Source: Frankia sp. QA3 (GTDB lineage Bacteria > Actinomycetota > Actinomycetes > Frankiales > Frankiaceae). Taken from it: DNA of 64,000 bases. Positions 62,239 to 64,000 of this stretch are shown here, piece by piece. Below the pieces are notes generated by a model. That model did not search any database. It was given only the letters and a program-made list of their open reading frames with translations, and had not been told where the DNA came from. Numbering within the stretch: the stretch's first letter is position 1; each line of letters begins with the position of its first letter. The DNA is taken from assembly GCF_000262465.1 (NCBI RefSeq), contig NZ_CM001489.1, positions 3,985,431 to 4,049,430 on the forward strand, in the 5' to 3' direction. The position numbers and the translations under genes are program-made.

Positions 62239-64000
62239 GCCGTCGAAGCATCTCCAGCCGTGTGGACGTCGGCGCGGGTGGGGAGATCGACGAGGTCCTG
62301 CGGGCGCACCGGGACCCGCCGCAGGTCCCGCCCGACCGCCGCCCGGATGGCAGCGACGATCGCGGGGGCGGCGGTGCAGGTCGGCGCCTCCCCGACGCCC
62401 TTCACCCCGTAGGGCGCGTCGGGCTGAGGCTCGGTGACGGCGACGAAGTCCAGGTCGGGGACGTCGGCGATGGTCGGCAGCAGGTAGTCGTGGAAGTTCG
62501 GGTTGGTCACCACCCCGTCGACGGTGACCAGCTCCTCCATCAGGGCAAGACCCAACCCCTGGGCGGTGCCCCCCTCGACCTGCCCACGCAGGGACAGGGG
62601 GTTGAGCACGGTGCCGCAGTCCTGGGCCAGCGCCATCGACACGACCCGGACCAGGCCGAGGTCGATGTCCACGTCGACGACCGCGCGGTGGGCCGCGCCG
62701 GCGAACGCCACGTGCGGATCGCCCTGACCGTCGGCGCCCAGCGCGGTCGTCCGCCGGTGGTGGAAGGTGTAGTCGGCCTCGATCGGGCCCTCGGCCAACG
62801 CGTCGGCGAGGCGCACGCGCAGCCCGGCCTCCACGCCGACGATCTCCCCTGCGGCGATCCGCAGGGTGCGCCGGGGGGCCTCGACGACCTCGGCCGGGAG
62901 CCCTGCGGCCCGCGCGACCCGGGCGAGCAGCCGGTCGGCGACCGCGACGCAGGCGCCGCGCACCGCGCCGCCGCTCATCCAGGTCTGGCGGGAGGCGCTG
63001 GTGGAGCCGGCGCTGCCGACCGCGGTGTCCGCGGGTGCCAGGTCGACCTGCTCGACGCCGAGCTCGGTGCGGGCGATCTGCCCGGCGATGGTGACGAATC
63101 CCTGGCCGACCTCGGCGCAGGCGCTGTGCACCCGGACCCGCGGCGTGCCGTCATCGGTCAGGTCCAGCCGGACGCGGGCGGCCGAGGAGTCGTCCATGCC
63201 CTCCGAGAAGAGCAGGTTCTTGTAGGCCAGGGCGTAGCCGACGCCGCGGCGCACCCGGCCCGGTTCCGCCGCGGCGGGCAGGCCACCGGGCCGGGCGAGG
63301 CCGGTGACGTCCGCGGCCGGCGGTGGGGGCAGTGGGCGGGCGGCGACGAGCTGAATGAGCTCCCGCGCCGGCAGCGGGGCGCCGAGTACCTGCCCGGTGG
63401 GCAGGACATCCCCCGGTCGGACGGCGTTACGGGCCCGCAGCTCGACGGGATCCAGGCCGAGCGCGTCCGCCAACCGGTCCATCTGGGCCTCGTGGCCGAT
63501 GGTCACCTGGGGCACGCCGAAACCCCGCATGGCCCCGCAGGGCGGGTTGTTGGTCCGCACAACCACCCCGTGCAGCCGGGCGTGGGGAACCCGGTAGGGG
63601 CCGGCGGCGTGGGTGACCGCGTTCGCGAGCACCGCGGGGGACGACGACGCGTAGGCACCGCCGTCCATGACCAGACGGGCCTGGACGCTGACGAGCTCGC
63701 CGTCGGCGGTCGCGGTGTGCCGGAACCACATCCGGGCGGGATGGCGGTGCGGATGGCCCAGGAAGGACTCGACCCGGTCGTAGGCGATCCGCACCGGCGC
63801 ACCCGCCGCGCGGGCCAGCAGCGCGCCGTGGATCTGGACGGTGACGTCCTCGCGCCCCCCGAACGCACCCCCCACGCCCGCCAGGGTGAGGCGGACGAGG
63901 TTCTCCGGGATGCCCAGACAGGCGGCGAGCTGCTCGCGGTCCGAGTGCAGCCACTGGGTCGCGACGCGCAGGTCCACGCCGCCGTCGGCCGCCGGGCTCA
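62235..64000 (-). CDS. xdhB: Xanthine dehydrogenase molybdenum-binding subunit, 5' end outside window
   Basis: At least 587 C-terminal residues; the frame is open to the right edge. Motifs of the molybdopterin subunit: GVGGAFGGREDVTVQIH, NPPCGAMRGFGVPQ (substrate Arg), GQGFVTIAGQIARTELG, GSTSASRQTWMSGGA and the catalytic Glu in YGVKGVGEAPT. It oxidises hypoxanthine and xanthine to urate; FAD and iron-sulfur subunits should lie further right or be fused at the missing N-terminus. The stop overlaps the allB start codon. Confidence 0.92.
   Translation of the reverse strand, partial: SPAADGGVDLRVATQWLHSDREQLAACLGIPENLVRLTLAGVGGAFGGREDVTVQIHGALLARAAGAPVRIAYDRVESFLGHPHRHPARMWFRHTATADGELVSVQARLVMDGGAYASSSPAVLANAVTHAAGPYRVPHARLHGVVVRTNNPPCGAMRGFGVPQVTIGHEAQMDRLADALGLDPVELRARNAVRPGDVLPTGQVLGAPLPARELIQLVAARPLPPPPAADVTGLARPGGLPAAAEPGRVRRGVGYALAYKNLLFSEGMDDSSAARVRLDLTDDGTPRVRVHSACAEVGQGFVTIAGQIARTELGVEQVDLAPADTAVGSAGSTSASRQTWMSGGAVRGACVAVADRLLARVARAAGLPAEVVEAPRRTLRIAAGEIVGVEAGLRVRLADALAEGPIEADYTFHHRRTTALGADGQGDPHVAFAGAAHRAVVDVDIDLGLVRVVSMALAQDCGTVLNPLSLRGQVEGGTAQGLGLALMEELVTVDGVVTNPNFHDYLLPTIADVPDLDFVAVTEPQPDAPYGVKGVGEAPTCTAAPAIVAAIRAAVGRDLRRVPVRPQDLVDLPTRADVHTAGDASTA

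Overview
The window is GC-rich throughout. Its gene content is that of a filamentous actinobacterium: CysO/Mec-dependent cysteine synthesis, ClpS next to a DUF2017 protein, an ECF sigma factor, an anti-sigma-like ATPase, DUF5709 and DUF3349 proteins, and a PitA plus small-membrane-protein pair. The block murI / Rv1339-like hydrolase / rph / rdgB next to cysM / cysO / mec / DUF2017 / clpS / pncB matches the Mycobacterium tuberculosis Rv1330c-Rv1341 neighbourhood as I recall it. A Frankia-like genome is my best guess, from gene order and from the many Pro/Ala/Gly-rich extensions. That is inference, not a database result.

Layout. 0-4.4 kb: a low-complexity protein entering from the left, an ATPase of the anti-sigma type, a UPF0104/LPG-synthase-type membrane protein, and a phosphatase/DUF3618 pair. 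4.7-8.9 kb: a redox and metal module (membrane protein, SCO1, MauE-like DoxX protein, DsbA-like disulfide protein, Bcp peroxiredoxin). 9-20 kb: mostly single genes, namely a tRNA-Leu, an HD-domain protein, an ECF sigma factor with a membrane partner, an HxlR regulator divergent from a 4Fe-4S reductase, a Nudix hydrolase, a MarR regulator with a long palindromic operator divergent from an NAD-binding dehydrogenase, and small membrane proteins. 21-31.5 kb: the conserved housekeeping block (murI to rdgB on +, then pncB, NrtR-like, clpS, DUF2017, mec, cysO and cysM on -). 32-36 kb: an XRE-Nudix regulator coupled to a sugar-nucleotide epimerase. 36-42 kb: a branched-chain-amino-acid-type ABC importer whose two permeases are fused into one polypeptide, with a convergent lipoprotein substrate-binding gene. 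42-46 kb: a winged-helix/VEP-repeat protein, DUF5709, an IS200/IS605-type fossil, DUF2752 and a SpoU methyltransferase.

46-64 kb is dominated by purine and amide catabolism. It holds 8-oxoguanine deaminase and adenosine deaminase (overlapping stop and start codons), a LysR regulator divergent from an amidohydrolase-ferredoxin-diiron-protein operon, a DUF6986 aldolase, PitA, and a minus-strand degradative operon read in the order xdhB (incomplete at the right edge), allB, an allantoicase-OHCU decarboxylase fusion, then uraH. Together these would take adenosine, 8-oxoguanine and xanthine/urate to ureidoglycolate. No uricase gene is visible.

Two features recur. First, in-frame tandem repeats enlarge many proteins (SCO1, DsbA, sigma factor, PncB, amidohydrolase, HIU hydrolase and the VEP-repeat protein). 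Second, palindromic repeats, two of them dispersed families, sit in intergenic regions, mainly convergent ones. No CRISPR array, prophage or intact transposase was seen.
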